Assembly (NCBI RefSeq): GCF_900186615.1
Contig: NZ_LT896588.1
Span: 2,714,559 to 2,778,558 of the forward strand
Length of the DNA stretch: 64,000 bases
Origin: Parabacteroides bouchesdurhonensis
Lineage (GTDB): Bacteria; Bacteroidota; Bacteroidia; Bacteroidales; Tannerellaceae
Direction: 5' to 3'
The position numbers and the translations under genes were made by a program. The notes under the pieces are model-generated. The model was not told the origin of the DNA. It ran no database searches and worked only from the letters and a program-made list of their open reading frames with translations. This document shows, piece by piece, positions 9,364-17,892 of this stretch. Position 1 is the first letter of the stretch, and every line of letters begins with the position of its first letter.

Positions 9364-9386
9364 GCACAGTTTTAATCAAAATGTGC
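9364..9386 (+). promoter_or_regulatory. Possible TetR operator (imperfect palindrome)
   Basis: GCACA and TGTGC are separated by 13 bases that are themselves partly symmetrical (TTTTAATCAAAA). The site lies directly after a near-consensus -7 sequence (TACTTTG at 9356-9362) and before the start of the tetR-family gene, where a self-repressing TetR protein would bind. Confidence 0.4.
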
Positions 9387-9392
9387 AATACG

Positions 9393-9986
9393 ATGCCGAT
9401 GACAGTTTCTAAAACACGTGACATGTTGGTAGATGTGGCCAGACAATTGTTTGCTCGCATGGGGGTGGATAACACTACGATGAACGATATTGCACAGGCA
9501 TCAAAGAAAGGAAGACGTACATTATATACGTATTTCAAGAGCAAAAATGAAATTTATCTGGCTGTGGTCGAATCTGAGTTGGATCAATTGCATAAGATGC
9601 TTTTGGATGTGGCCGGAAAGGATTTGCCTGCAGATGAAAAACTGATGACTTTTATTTATACTCGTCTGGATGCAATAAAGGCTCTGGTGTTTCGTAATGG
9701 GACATTACGGGCTAATTTCTTTCGGGATATATGGCGTGTCGAGAAAGTTCGTAAAGGATTTGATATTCGGGAGATAGAGATTATCAAGGGAATATTGGAC
9801 GCGGGAGTAAAGGAAGGGATTTTCCGGATGCCTGATACTGATATTACGGCTTTAGTACTGCATCATGCTTTAAAAGGTTTGGAAGTGCCTTATATACGAG
9901 GTATTATGGGAGATAATATCAGTCAGCGGATTAAACGGAGAGATAATGTGATGAACTTAATATTCAATGGAATCAAGATAAAGTAA
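9393..9986 (+). CDS. TetR/AcrR family transcriptional regulator
   Basis: About 197 residues from the ATG at 9393. The N-terminal helix-turn-helix (KTRDMLVDVARQLFARMG, then MNDIAQASKKGRRTLYTYF) is typical of TetR regulators, and the rest is an all-helical ligand-binding domain ending in IKIK. Upstream starts (ATG 9381, TTG 9360) are open but overlap the palindrome and promoter. The stop is 8 bases before fabH, and the cluster continues with fabG. This suggests a sensor of acyl-CoA, acyl-ACP or another lipid signal controlling its own fatty-acid operon, by analogy with other TetR regulators of lipid genes; this is inference. Confidence 0.9.
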   Translation: MPMTVSKTRDMLVDVARQLFARMGVDNTTMNDIAQASKKGRRTLYTYFKSKNEIYLAVVESELDQLHKMLLDVAGKDLPADEKLMTFIYTRLDAIKALVFRNGTLRANFFRDIWRVEKVRKGFDIREIEIIKGILDAGVKEGIFRMPDTDITALVLHHALKGLEVPYIRGIMGDNISQRIKRRDNVMNLIFNGIKIK

Positions 9987-9994
9987 AACCAGAG

Positions 9995-10939
9995 ATGTTT
10001 ATTAATACAACAGGGTTTTATGTGCCCGAAGAGCGGGTACATAACCAACATTTTTTGGAGTTGAATGGATTAACAAGTGAGTGGATTGAACAGCGTACTG
10101 GTATTAAAACACGATCAAAGGCTAAATCCGAAGAGAACATTAATACAATGGGATTGGAAGCTATCAAGAATGCGCTTCCTAACTTACCGTATGATATTAC
10201 GGACGTAGATCTGATAATTGCGGCTTCATATTCGCCATACGATACAGTAGCGACAGCTGCGCATATAGCCCAGCGTGAGTTTAATATTGTAAATGCGAAA
10301 GCACTATATCTATCTTCCGCCTGTTCTTCGTTTGTGAATGCACTCGAAGTAGTGGAAGGTTATTTTGCTATGGGCAAAGCAACAAAAGCTCTTATTATCT
10401 CAGCAGATAAAAACTCCGCATATTATAATGAAACAGATCCTAAAGCCGGTCATTTATGGGGAGATGCCGCTGCCGCCTTTTTCATATCGAAAGAACGTGT
10501 GACGGAGCATGATGCCCGGATTGTGGAAGTATATACACAAGGTTTGGGGCACTTGGGAAAAGGTCCGGATGGTGTACAATTGCGCCCTCGTGATGGTGGT
10601 ATCATGATGCCGGAAGGACGCGACGTATTCATACAAGCCTGTACCTATATGCCTAAGAATGCGCTCTATCTGTTGGAAAAGAACGGATATGCGTTGGACG
10701 ATCTTACCTATTTCATCGGTCATCAGGCCAATATGCGTATTATGTCGAATATAGCGAAGCAGCTGAACTTACCCGAAGAAAAGTTCCTGCACAACATAGA
10801 AGAGCTGGGCAATACCGGTTCCGTAAGCTCCGCTTTGGTGTATGCCCAAAACGCAGATAGCTTTAAGAAGGGAGATGTTGTTTGCATCACCGTATTTGGC
10901 GGCGGATATTCGGCCGGAGCATGCTTAATAGAATGTTAA
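9995..10939 (+). CDS. fabH: Beta-ketoacyl-ACP synthase III
   Basis: The 314-residue thiolase-fold enzyme condenses an acyl-CoA primer with malonyl-ACP to start fatty-acid chains. The catalytic triad is visible: Cys110 in LSSACSSFVNA, His243 in GHQANMRI and Asn273 in GNTGSVSSA. Length matches the family (about 317). It sits between a TetR-type regulator and fabG, which suggests a dedicated or regulated initiation module rather than the main fab cluster. A related KAS III paralogue making another acyl product is possible. Confidence 0.9.
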   Translation: MFINTTGFYVPEERVHNQHFLELNGLTSEWIEQRTGIKTRSKAKSEENINTMGLEAIKNALPNLPYDITDVDLIIAASYSPYDTVATAAHIAQREFNIVNAKALYLSSACSSFVNALEVVEGYFAMGKATKALIISADKNSAYYNETDPKAGHLWGDAAAAFFISKERVTEHDARIVEVYTQGLGHLGKGPDGVQLRPRDGGIMMPEGRDVFIQACTYMPKNALYLLEKNGYALDDLTYFIGHQANMRIMSNIAKQLNLPEEKFLHNIEELGNTGSVSSALVYAQNADSFKKGDVVCITVFGGGYSAGACLIEC

Positions 10940-10959
10940 TTGATTAAATATAGAATCGT

Positions 10960-11706
10960 ATGAAATTATTAGAAGGAAAAGTAGCTGTAGTAACCGGTGC
11001 CGCTCGCGGTATAGGTAAAGCAATCGCTTTGAAGTTTGCTGCCGAAGGCGCAAACATCGCATTCACAGACTTGACAATCGATGAAAATGGTCTGGCTACA
11101 CAGAAGGAAATAGAAGCTTTCGGAGTGAAGGCTAAAGGATATGCTTCAAATGCAGCCAACTTTGAAGAAACACATACCGTTATTGCCGAAATCCAGAAAG
11201 ACTTCGGCCGTATCGATATCCTGGTAAACAACGCAGGTATCACAAAAGACGGTTTGATGATGCGTATGAGCGAAGGACAATGGGATGCCGTATTGAACGT
11301 AAACCTGAAATCCGCCTTCAACTTCATCCACGCATGTACTCCCATCATGATGAAACAACGTACAGGCAGTATCATCAACATGGCCTCTGTAGTAGGCGTA
11401 CACGGTAATGCCGGACAGTCAAACTACTCTGCATCCAAAGCCGGCATGATAGGCTTGGCCAAATCGGTTGCCCAGGAACTGGGTTCACGCGGTATCCGTG
11501 CCAACGCCATTGCTCCGGGATTCATTATGACCGATATGACAGCCGCTTTGTCCGACGAAGTAAGAGAAGAATGGTGCAAGAAGATACCTTTGCGTCGTGG
11601 CGGTACACCCGAAGACGTGGCTAACATTGCCGCATTCCTGGCCTCCGATATGTCATCATACGTATCCGGACAGGTTATTCAGGTAGACGGTGGCATGAAC
11701 ATGTAA
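10960..11706 (+). CDS. fabG: 3-oxoacyl-ACP reductase
   Basis: This 248-residue short-chain dehydrogenase reduces beta-ketoacyl-ACP with NADPH. The cofactor motif TGAARGIG is at residues 12-19, NNAG at 90-93, and the catalytic residues are Ser143, Tyr156 and Lys160 (YSASK). Length and C-terminal GQVIQVDGGMNM are typical of FabG. It follows fabH by 20 bases and precedes the pseudouridine synthase by 6, so these genes are likely one transcript. Confidence 0.93.
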   Translation: MKLLEGKVAVVTGAARGIGKAIALKFAAEGANIAFTDLTIDENGLATQKEIEAFGVKAKGYASNAANFEETHTVIAEIQKDFGRIDILVNNAGITKDGLMMRMSEGQWDAVLNVNLKSAFNFIHACTPIMMKQRTGSIINMASVVGVHGNAGQSNYSASKAGMIGLAKSVAQELGSRGIRANAIAPGFIMTDMTAALSDEVREEWCKKIPLRRGGTPEDVANIAAFLASDMSSYVSGQVIQVDGGMNM

Positions 11707-11712
11707 CTCTGC

Positions 11713-12387
11713 ATGGAAGTCCTCTACGAAGACAATCACATCATCGCTGTAAGTAAAACTTGCAGCGAGATTGTGCAAGGAGACAAAACCGGCGATACTC
11801 CTCTTTCGGAGCTGCTCAAAGCATGGCTGAAAGAGAAGTATTGTAAACCCGGCAATGTCTTTGTAGGTGTAACCCACCGGCTGGACCGTCCGGTAAGCGG
11901 CGTTGTACTGTTTGCCAAGACAAGCAAAGCCCTCTCGCGGCTGAACGACATGTTCCGCACCGGTGAAGTAAAGAAGACCTACTGGGCAATCGTGAAGAAC
12001 TGCCCGCCTGCCGACGAAGGCGAACTGGTGCATTGGCTCGTGCGCAACGAAAAGCAGAATAAGAGCTACGCCTACGACGCCGAACGCCCGGACGCCAAGA
12101 AAGCCATCCTGCACTACAAACTGATAGCCCATTCCGACAACTACTGCTTGCTGGAAATAGACCTTAAGACCGGCCGCCACCATCAGATACGCTGCCAGCT
12201 GGCAAAGATAGGATGCCCCATCAAAGGCGATCTGAAATACGGTTTCGACCGCTCCAACAAAGACGGAGGAATCAGCCTTCACGCCCGCAGCGCCCAGTTC
12301 ATCCATCCGGTATCCAAAGAAAACATCAAGATAGAAGCCCCCGTGCCCGACGACAACCTCTGGAAGGCGCTTACCGGAGCTTTGTAG
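11713..12387 (+). CDS. RNA pseudouridine synthase, RluA family (no S4 domain)
   Basis: The 224-residue protein isomerises uridine to pseudouridine in rRNA or tRNA. The RluA signature HRLDRPVSGVVLFAKTS carries the catalytic Asp58, and the GRHHQIRCQLA motif near residue 155 is also typical. The N-terminal S4 RNA-binding domain of RluC/RluD is absent; short forms without it are common in Bacteroidetes, so the target cannot be named. It starts 6 bases after fabG and is followed by a terminator. Confidence 0.9.
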   Translation: MEVLYEDNHIIAVSKTCSEIVQGDKTGDTPLSELLKAWLKEKYCKPGNVFVGVTHRLDRPVSGVVLFAKTSKALSRLNDMFRTGEVKKTYWAIVKNCPPADEGELVHWLVRNEKQNKSYAYDAERPDAKKAILHYKLIAHSDNYCLLEIDLKTGRHHQIRCQLAKIGCPIKGDLKYGFDRSNKDGGISLHARSAQFIHPVSKENIKIEAPVPDDNLWKALTGAL

Positions 12388-12394
12388 CAGAGAG

Positions 12395-12419
12395 AGAGGC
12401 CATGCAGCCTCTTTTTTTA
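12395..12419 (+). terminator. Terminator of the tetR-fabH-fabG operon
   Basis: A 6-bp stem (AGAGGC with GCCTCT, 12395-12400 and 12407-12412) is followed by seven T residues, directly after the stop at 12387. Confidence 0.75.
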
Positions 12420-12470
12420 TGCCCTTACGTTGCCATCCATCCCCCGTTCATTCCCCCTTGCCGTAAAAGG

Positions 12471-12505
12471 GAGGAGGGGCATGGCCATCGCAGCTTCCCC
12501 TCCTC
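12471..12505 (-). terminator. Possible terminator after glnN
   Basis: A 9-bp perfect inverted repeat (12471-12479 and 12497-12505) lies 44 bases past the glnN stop. On the minus strand it is followed by CCCTTTTACGG, so the T tract is short and the call is tentative. Confidence 0.4.
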
Positions 12506-12548
12506 GCAAACACAAAACAATCAACAAAAAACTACTGTCTGAATAAGG

Positions 12549-14735
12549 CTATCGGATAAATAGTAGTTCCCTGTATTTAGGCAGAGTCCACATCTGGTCG
12601 TCTACAACCAGTTCCAGCTTGTCGATATGGTAGCGGATGGACTCCAGCATCGGGACAATAGTGTCATGGTATGCTATGGCTTTTTCGCGTTCACTCTCTA
12701 TCTTGTTGGCCACCTTGCGGGCATTCACCATCTCGTCCACCTTCTCTTTGATGAAGATGGTACGGTTGGCAATGTCTTCAATGATCTCCACGTTCTTCGA
12801 CGAAAGCAGCGCCGCCTTATCGGCCGGGAACAGGTCTTTCATCTTGTAAACGTTGTCTATCAGCGACGACTGGTAGCGGGTAGCCATCGGGATGATATGG
12901 TTCATCGCCAGGTCGCCTAGCACACGGGCCTCAATCTGTATCTTCTTGGTGTAGGTTTCCCACTTCACCTCGTTGCGGGCTTCCAGCTCCTTGCGGGTCA
13001 TCACGCCGGTGGACTCAAACATCGCCACGCTGCTCTCCGTCAGGTAAGCGTCGAAGATGACCGGCACGCTCGTCTCGCAATCCAACCCGCGGCGGGCGGC
13101 TTCGGCCTTCCACTCGTCGCTGTAGCCGTTGCCGTCGAAGTGTACGGCTTTACTGTCCTTGATGTCTTTGCGGAGCACTTCCACGATGGCGGCATACGTC
13201 TCCTTGCCCTCTGCTATCCGGGCGTCTACCTCGGCTTTGAACTGCTTTAGCTGTTCGGCCACGGCGGCGTTGAGCACCAGCATGGCGGAGGCGCAGTTGG
13301 CTTGCGAACCTACGGCACGGAACTCAAAGCGGTTGCCGGTGAAGGCAAACGGCGAGGTGCGGTTGCGGTCCGTATTGTCTATCAGCAGCTCCGGTATGCG
13401 GGCTATATCCAGCTTCATGCCCTGCTTGCCGGCCAGGTTGAAGTCTTCCGCGTCGCTGTTCTCCAGATGATCCAGTACGGTAGAGAGCTGCGAGCCCAGG
13501 AAGCAGGAGATGATGGCAGGCGGCGCCTCGTTAGCTCCCAAACGGTGGGCGTTGGTGGCGGATGAGATGCTGGCCTTGAGCAACGCGTTGTGTTTGTAGA
13601 CGGCTTTCAGCACGTTCACCACGAAGGTGATGAAGCGCAGGTTGTCTTCCGGCGTCTTGCCCGGCGCCATCAGCAGCGTGCCCGTGTCCGTGCCCAGCGA
13701 CCAGTTGTTGTGCTTGCCCGACCCGTTCACGCCCTTGAAGGGCTTTTCGTGCAGCAGTACGCGGAAGCCGTGCTTGCGGCTTATCTTGCGCATCAGCGCC
13801 ATCAGCAGCAGGTTGTGGTCGTTCGCCAGGTTGCACTCTTCAAAGATAGGGGCCAGCTCAAACTGGTTGGGGGCCACCTCGTTGTGGCGCGTCTTCACCG
13901 GGATACCCAGCTTGAGCGCCTCCACCTCCAAGTCTTTCATGAACTCCATCACGCGGGTAGGAATAGCGCCGAAGTAGTGGTCTTCAAGCTGCTGGTTCTT
14001 GCTGCTCTCGTGGCCCATCAGGGTACGTCCCGTAAGCAGCAGGTCCGGACGGGCGGCGTACAGGCCTTCGTCCACCAGGAAGTATTCCTGTTCCCAGCCC
14101 AGGTACGAGTACACCTTCTTTACATCCTTGTTGAAGTAATGGCATACGTCTACGGCGGCCTTGTTCACGGCCTCGAGGGAGCGGAGCAGGGGCGCTTTGT
14201 AGTCCAGCGATTCGCCCGTGTAGGCTATAAAGATGGTGGGGATGCACAGCGTGTCGCCCACGATGAAGGCTGGCGACGAGGGGTCCCAGGCCGAGTACCC
14301 GCGGGCTTCAAACGTGTTGCGGATACCTCCGTTGGGAAAACTGGACGCGTCCGGCTCTTGCTGTATGAGCAGCTTGCCCGAGAATTCCTCCATCACGCCC
14401 CCCTTGCCGTCGTGTTCTACAAAGGCGTCGTGCTTTTCGGCCGTGCCCTCTGTCAGCGGGTGAAACCAGTGGGTGTAGTGGGTAGCGCCCATCTCCATGG
14501 CCCATTTCTTCATTCCGGCGGCTACGGCATCGGCCGTCTCACGGTCCAGCGGGGCGCTGTTGTCGATGCAGTCCACCAGCTTCTCGTAGGCTTTTTCGGG
14601 AAGATACTTAAACATCTTCTCGCGATTGAAGACTAACGAACCGAAGTATTCCGACGGCCGTTCGGCTGCTGCCGGAATCTCGTCCGCTCTCTTCTCGAAA
14701 GCGGACTCTACTACTCTGAATCTTAACTTTGACAT
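12549..14735 (-). CDS. glnN: Glutamine synthetase type III
   Basis: The 728-residue protein is the long GSIII form typical of Bacteroidetes, which makes glutamine from glutamate, ammonia and ATP in the cytoplasm. Recognisable segments are HWFHPLTEGTAEKHDAF near residue 90, NGSGKHNNWSLGTDTG (ATP and glutamate site), NEAPPAIISCFLG, and NRTSPFAFTGNRFEFRAVGS. Length matches known GSIII enzymes of about 730 residues. No -7 promoter box is visible in the first 80 bases upstream, and the 23-bp repeat array occupies the region beyond it. Its product feeds gltBD, asnB, purF, carAB and trpEG in the same window. Confidence 0.96.
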   Translation of the reverse strand: MSKLRFRVVESAFEKRADEIPAAAERPSEYFGSLVFNREKMFKYLPEKAYEKLVDCIDNSAPLDRETADAVAAGMKKWAMEMGATHYTHWFHPLTEGTAEKHDAFVEHDGKGGVMEEFSGKLLIQQEPDASSFPNGGIRNTFEARGYSAWDPSSPAFIVGDTLCIPTIFIAYTGESLDYKAPLLRSLEAVNKAAVDVCHYFNKDVKKVYSYLGWEQEYFLVDEGLYAARPDLLLTGRTLMGHESSKNQQLEDHYFGAIPTRVMEFMKDLEVEALKLGIPVKTRHNEVAPNQFELAPIFEECNLANDHNLLLMALMRKISRKHGFRVLLHEKPFKGVNGSGKHNNWSLGTDTGTLLMAPGKTPEDNLRFITFVVNVLKAVYKHNALLKASISSATNAHRLGANEAPPAIISCFLGSQLSTVLDHLENSDAEDFNLAGKQGMKLDIARIPELLIDNTDRNRTSPFAFTGNRFEFRAVGSQANCASAMLVLNAAVAEQLKQFKAEVDARIAEGKETYAAIVEVLRKDIKDSKAVHFDGNGYSDEWKAEAARRGLDCETSVPVIFDAYLTESSVAMFESTGVMTRKELEARNEVKWETYTKKIQIEARVLGDLAMNHIIPMATRYQSSLIDNVYKMKDLFPADKAALLSSKNVEIIEDIANRTIFIKEKVDEMVNARKVANKIESEREKAIAYHDTIVPMLESIRYHIDKLELVVDDQMWTLPKYRELLFIR

Positions 14736-14816
14736 AATACCTGTTTGTTGTTGTGGTTATAGTGAATTAATTATTTGTTTACTGTCCATTCCTTTTCGCA
14801 GCCTCGTATGGTCTGT

Positions 14817-15253
14817 CTCGCACCGTGCTGTCCGGAGCATGCCCACCGTACTGTTCGGAGCGTGCCACTCGTACGGTGTAGATGAATCCCGTTACCTATC
14901 GGGAAATAATCCCGCTACTTACCGGGAACTTATCCCGTTACCTACCGGGAAACAATCCCGCTAGCTACCGGGATGGAGTTACTGCGGGCGGTGCGGTTGC
15001 TGCCACACGTACTGTTCGCCGTGTGCCCACCGTACTGTTCGCAGCATGCCACCCGTACGGTGTTGTTCAATCCCCCTAGCTAGGGGGAAACTATCCCCTT
15101 ACTTAGGGTGAACAAATCCCCTTAGCTAGGGGGAAATCTTCCCCTTACCTAAGGGGAAGCAGTTACTACGTACGGTGCGGACGTTGCCACTCGTGTTATC
15201 CGTTCGCTGCCATCCGTACGATGCGGCCGCTGCGCATAGCGTTGTCCGTAGAG
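14817..15253 (+). repeat. Array of nineteen 23-bp dyad units upstream of glnN, with a 184-bp higher-order period
   Basis: This segment divides without gaps into 19 units of 23 bp. Three kinds are seen. Units 4-7 (14886-14977) have TCCCG...CGGGA stems; units 12-15 (15070-15161) have TCCCC...GGGGA stems, one of them the perfect palindrome TCCCCCTAGCTAGGGGGA; the remaining units are built around CGTACG or a relative. The dyad centre falls between unit positions 10 and 11 in most units of every kind. Blocks repeat as four stem units, one GTTACT unit and three CGTAC-type units, giving 8 x 23 = 184 bp (14886 versus 15070). No long ORF is supported. It fills most of the 655-bp spacer between dapL and glnN. 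Confidence 0.9.
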
Positions 15254-15390
15254 TGAGGTAAAAGGTGTATAGAGACGTTCCGCCTTCTTTCGTCAAGGCT
15301 TGGCGGCGGTATAACATTCTAAAAAATCAATAACAGGAGGGGTATCTCTATACGGTCCTTTTACACAGGTCTTGTTTACACAACAGTGCG
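15254..15390. other. Spacer between the 23-bp array and dapL
   Basis: No gene is seen. Two inverted nonamers (GTATAGAGA near 15267 and TCTCTATAC near 15343) could pair at a distance of about 70 bases, and may belong to the 3' region of dapL. No T-rich terminator was identified. Confidence 0.3.
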
Positions 15391-16620
15391 TTACGGCAGC
15401 CACTTCCTGAGCCGTTCGATGGCTTCCAGCGTGTCGTCGCGGTCGCCAAAGGCGGTGAGGCGCAGGTAGCCTTCGCCGCTTGGCCCGAAGCCTACGCCGG
15501 GTGTGCCTACGATGCTTACTTCGTAGAGCAGCTTGTCGAAGAACTTCCACGAGCTGAGGCCGTCCGGCGTCTTGAGCCAGAGGTAGGGGGCGTTCTCGCC
15601 TCCGTACACTTTCAGTCCGCATGCCCGTAGTCCTTCTTCCATGATGCGGGCATTGGTCATGTAGTAATCTATCGTTTCTTTTACCTGCCTTTTGCCTTCG
15701 GGTGTGTAGATGGCTTCCGCGCCGCGCTGGGTGATGTAGCTGGTGCCGTTGAACTTGGTGCTCTGGCGGCGGTTCCATAGCTTGTTGAGCGATACGGCTT
15801 CGCCGCTCAGGGTGAAGGCGTTTAGCTCTTTGGGCACTACGGTGTATCCGCAGCGCACGCCGGTGAAGCCGGCTGTCTTCGAGAAGCTGCGGAACTCGAT
15901 GGCTACCTTCTTGGCTCCCTTTATCTCGTAGATGGAGTGGGGGATGTCGGGGTCTTGTATGTAGGCTTCGTAGGCGGAGTCGTACATGATGATGGCATCG
16001 TTGGCCAGGGCGTAGTTCACCCACTTCTTGAGCTCTTCGCGTGAGAGGGTTGTGCCCGTGGGGTTGTTGGGGTAGCAGAGGTAGATGATGTCTACCCGCC
16101 GGTCGGGCAGGCTGGGGATGAAGTTGTTTTCTTCCGTGCAGGGGATGTAAACCACATCGCTCCACTTGCCGTCTTCCAGCACTCCGGTTCGTCCGCTCAT
16201 CACGTTGGAGTCGATGTAGACGGGATAGACGGGGTCTGTTACGCCGATGCTATTGTCGTGGCGCAGCATGTCGCCGATGTTCCCGGTGTCGCTTTTAGCT
16301 CCGTCGCTGACGAATACTTCGCCGGGCTCCAGATAGACGCCCCGGCTGGCATAGTCGTTCTTTATGATGGCATCAATCAGGAAAAGATAGCCTTGCTCCG
16401 GGCCATACCCGTGGAAGGTGTCTTTGTGTGCCAGCTCTTCCACCGCCTTGTGCATCGCTTCTATAGCGGCGGGGGGGAGTGGCTGCGTGACGTCGCCTAT
16501 TCCCATGCGGATAATCTTCTCTTTGGGATGGGTAACCTTGAAGCTGTTTACCTTCTTTGCGATGTCGGAGAAGAGGTAACTGCTTTGTAACTTGAGGAAA
16601 TGTTCATTAACTAGTGCCAT
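15391..16620 (-). CDS. dapL: LL-diaminopimelate aminotransferase
   Basis: The 409-residue class I/II PLP aminotransferase converts tetrahydrodipicolinate directly to LL-diaminopimelate, the short route to lysine and peptidoglycan used in Bacteroidetes. DapL hallmarks include the N-terminal [30 protein letters not shown], the [16 protein letters not shown] segment, and the PLP lysine in [12 protein letters not shown] near residue 240. Length is standard. It follows dapF by 45 bases on the same strand, so the two consecutive pathway steps are probably cotranscribed. Confidence 0.95.
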   Translation of the reverse strand: MALVNEHFLKLQSSYLFSDIAKKVNSFKVTHPKEKIIRMGIGDVTQPLPPAAIEAMHKAVEELAHKDTFHGYGPEQGYLFLIDAIIKNDYASRGVYLEPGEVFVSDGAKSDTGNIGDMLRHDNSIGVTDPVYPVYIDSNVMSGRTGVLEDGKWSDVVYIPCTEENNFIPSLPDRRVDIIYLCYPNNPTGTTLSREELKKWVNYALANDAIIMYDSAYEAYIQDPDIPHSIYEIKGAKKVAIEFRSFSKTAGFTGVRCGYTVVPKELNAFTLSGEAVSLNKLWNRRQSTKFNGTSYITQRGAEAIYTPEGKRQVKETIDYYMTNARIMEEGLRACGLKVYGGENAPYLWLKTPDGLSSWKFFDKLLYEVSIVGTPGVGFGPSGEGYLRLTAFGDRDDTLEAIERLRKWLP

Positions 16621-16665
16621 ACTTTGTCTGTTTCAAGTTGTTGTTGTTTGTGTCTATATCGTGTG

Positions 16666-17475
16666 TCATGCCTCTATTGTTCCTTCGAATACGTTTACGG
16701 CCTCTCCGGTCATGTAAACGTGGTTGCTCTCCTGATCCCACCGGATGGAGAGCGGTCCGCCGTCCATCGTCACTTTAACCAGCCTTCCGCTTTTGCCGTT
16801 CACAATGGCGGCTACGGCGGTTGCGCAAGCTCCTGTTCCGCAGGCTTGGGTAATGCCCGATCCTCTTTCCCATACCCTCATCCTTATCTCCCGGTCGTTT
16901 ATTACTTGGGCGAACTCAACGTTTGTGCGTCCGGGAAACAGGGGATGGTGTTCCAGCAGAGGGCCTATTTTAGAGATGTCGGTCTGTGTCAGGTCTTCTA
17001 CGAACAGCACCAGGTGGGGGTTGCCCATCGAGATGACCGTTCCGGTGTAATGCTTGCCTCCGGCTTCCAGCTCCAGGGCTATCTCGCCAACGGAGGGCAT
17101 TCCCATATCTACGGTTACTTCGGTTACTTTCCGGCGTTTTACGGTGAGTTGCAGTTCTTTAATGCCGGAGAGGGTCTCTAGCGTGACTACCTTTTTCTGC
17201 GTCAGTCCCTTTTCGTATACGTATTTGCCGATGCATCGGGAGGCGTTTCCACACATCAGGGCTTCCGAGCCGTCGGCGTTGTAGATGTGCATGCTAAAGT
17301 CTGCACTGTCTGAAGAGCCTATCAGCACCAGCCCGTCCGACCCTATTCCTGTGTGAGGCGCGCTCCATCTTACAGCCAGTTCTTCCGGGTTGCTTATCGG
17401 ATAGATCATGGTGTTGACATAGATGTAGTCGTTTCCGGCTCCGTGCATCTTTGTGAATTTGATCTTTTGTGTCAT
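16666..17475 (-). CDS. dapF: Diaminopimelate epimerase
   Basis: This 269-residue enzyme converts LL- to meso-diaminopimelate without cofactor, using two cysteines. Both are visible: GNASRC near residue 80 and ACGTGAC near residue 215. The N-terminal [12 protein letters not shown] and the substrate-binding [10 protein letters not shown] and WERGSGIT segments are family marks. It is the first gene of the dapF-dapL pair, with a -7 box 48 bases upstream. Confidence 0.95.
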   Translation of the reverse strand: MTQKIKFTKMHGAGNDYIYVNTMIYPISNPEELAVRWSAPHTGIGSDGLVLIGSSDSADFSMHIYNADGSEALMCGNASRCIGKYVYEKGLTQKKVVTLETLSGIKELQLTVKRRKVTEVTVDMGMPSVGEIALELEAGGKHYTGTVISMGNPHLVLFVEDLTQTDISKIGPLLEHHPLFPGRTNVEFAQVINDREIRMRVWERGSGITQACGTGACATAVAAIVNGKSGRLVKVTMDGGPLSIRWDQESNHVYMTGEAVNVFEGTIEA

Positions 17476-17522
17476 TTTGCTGTCTGAATCTGTAGTTGTA
17501 ATCTTTTTGTCTTATTACTATG

Positions 17523-17530
17523 CAAATATA
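17523..17530 (-). promoter_or_regulatory. -7 box of dapF
   Basis: TATATTTG on the minus strand, 48 bases before the dapF start. No TTTG at the expected -33 distance. Confidence 0.5.
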
Positions 17531-17820
17531 TGACGTTTTGTAATATAATTGCATTAATATGTGTCCAAATGTTTATTAAAATGCTTTATGTTATGATTTG
17601 TATCCATAATCTCTCCCTTTGCTTATAATCCGTAATCAAAAGCAATTGTTCAGATACTATTTGTAAGCAATACGTCCTTTGTGTGAACTAATAAGTTGTA
17701 TTTAAGTGGTAAAAAGGTTACCCGGGAAGGTGTTATTGCGGTTGGTTGGTGTTAAAAGGAAAGCAAAAGGGATAAAAGCCTGACAAAAAGGAAATGGAAT
17801 AAAGAGACTTAATATAATAA
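17531..17820. other. Spacer between the dapF promoter and the terminator of the secreted-protein gene
   Basis: About 290 AT-rich bases with no open frame of note, no repeat and no RNA gene that I can recognise. Confidence 0.4.
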
Positions 17821-17857
17821 AAAAAGAGTCATCCGGATAGAACCGGACGACTCCTTT
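17821..17857 (-). terminator. Terminator of the DUF6383-like gene
   Basis: An 11-bp stem (GAGTC and CCGG elements, 17826-17836 with 17843-17853) followed on the minus strand by a long T tract. The single mismatch in plus reading becomes a G-T pair in minus reading, so it serves the minus-strand gene ending at 17893. Confidence 0.85.
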
Positions 17858-17892
17858 TTATTGGTAAGCTGTGTAGAAACCTGATGTTCTAC

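Noticed and set aside
11656-12306. 216-codon open frame opposite the pseudouridine synthase
   Set aside because: The plus-strand frame has the RluA catalytic motif and operon spacing; this reverse frame is a shadow.
13590-14636. 348-codon open frame on the plus strand opposite glnN
   Set aside because: It is antisense to a clear glutamine synthetase III; its composition is rich in Arg, Val, Ala and Gln as expected of a shadow of GC-rich codons, and it matches no family.
14817-15253. CRISPR array
   Set aside because: Units are directly adjacent with no unique spacers, 23 bp long, each with its own dyad, and no cas genes are near.
15293-16165. 290-codon open frame overlapping dapL on the same strand
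   Set aside because: It is an out-of-frame reading of dapL with a His/Arg/Pro-rich low-complexity composition; dapL has full family motifs.
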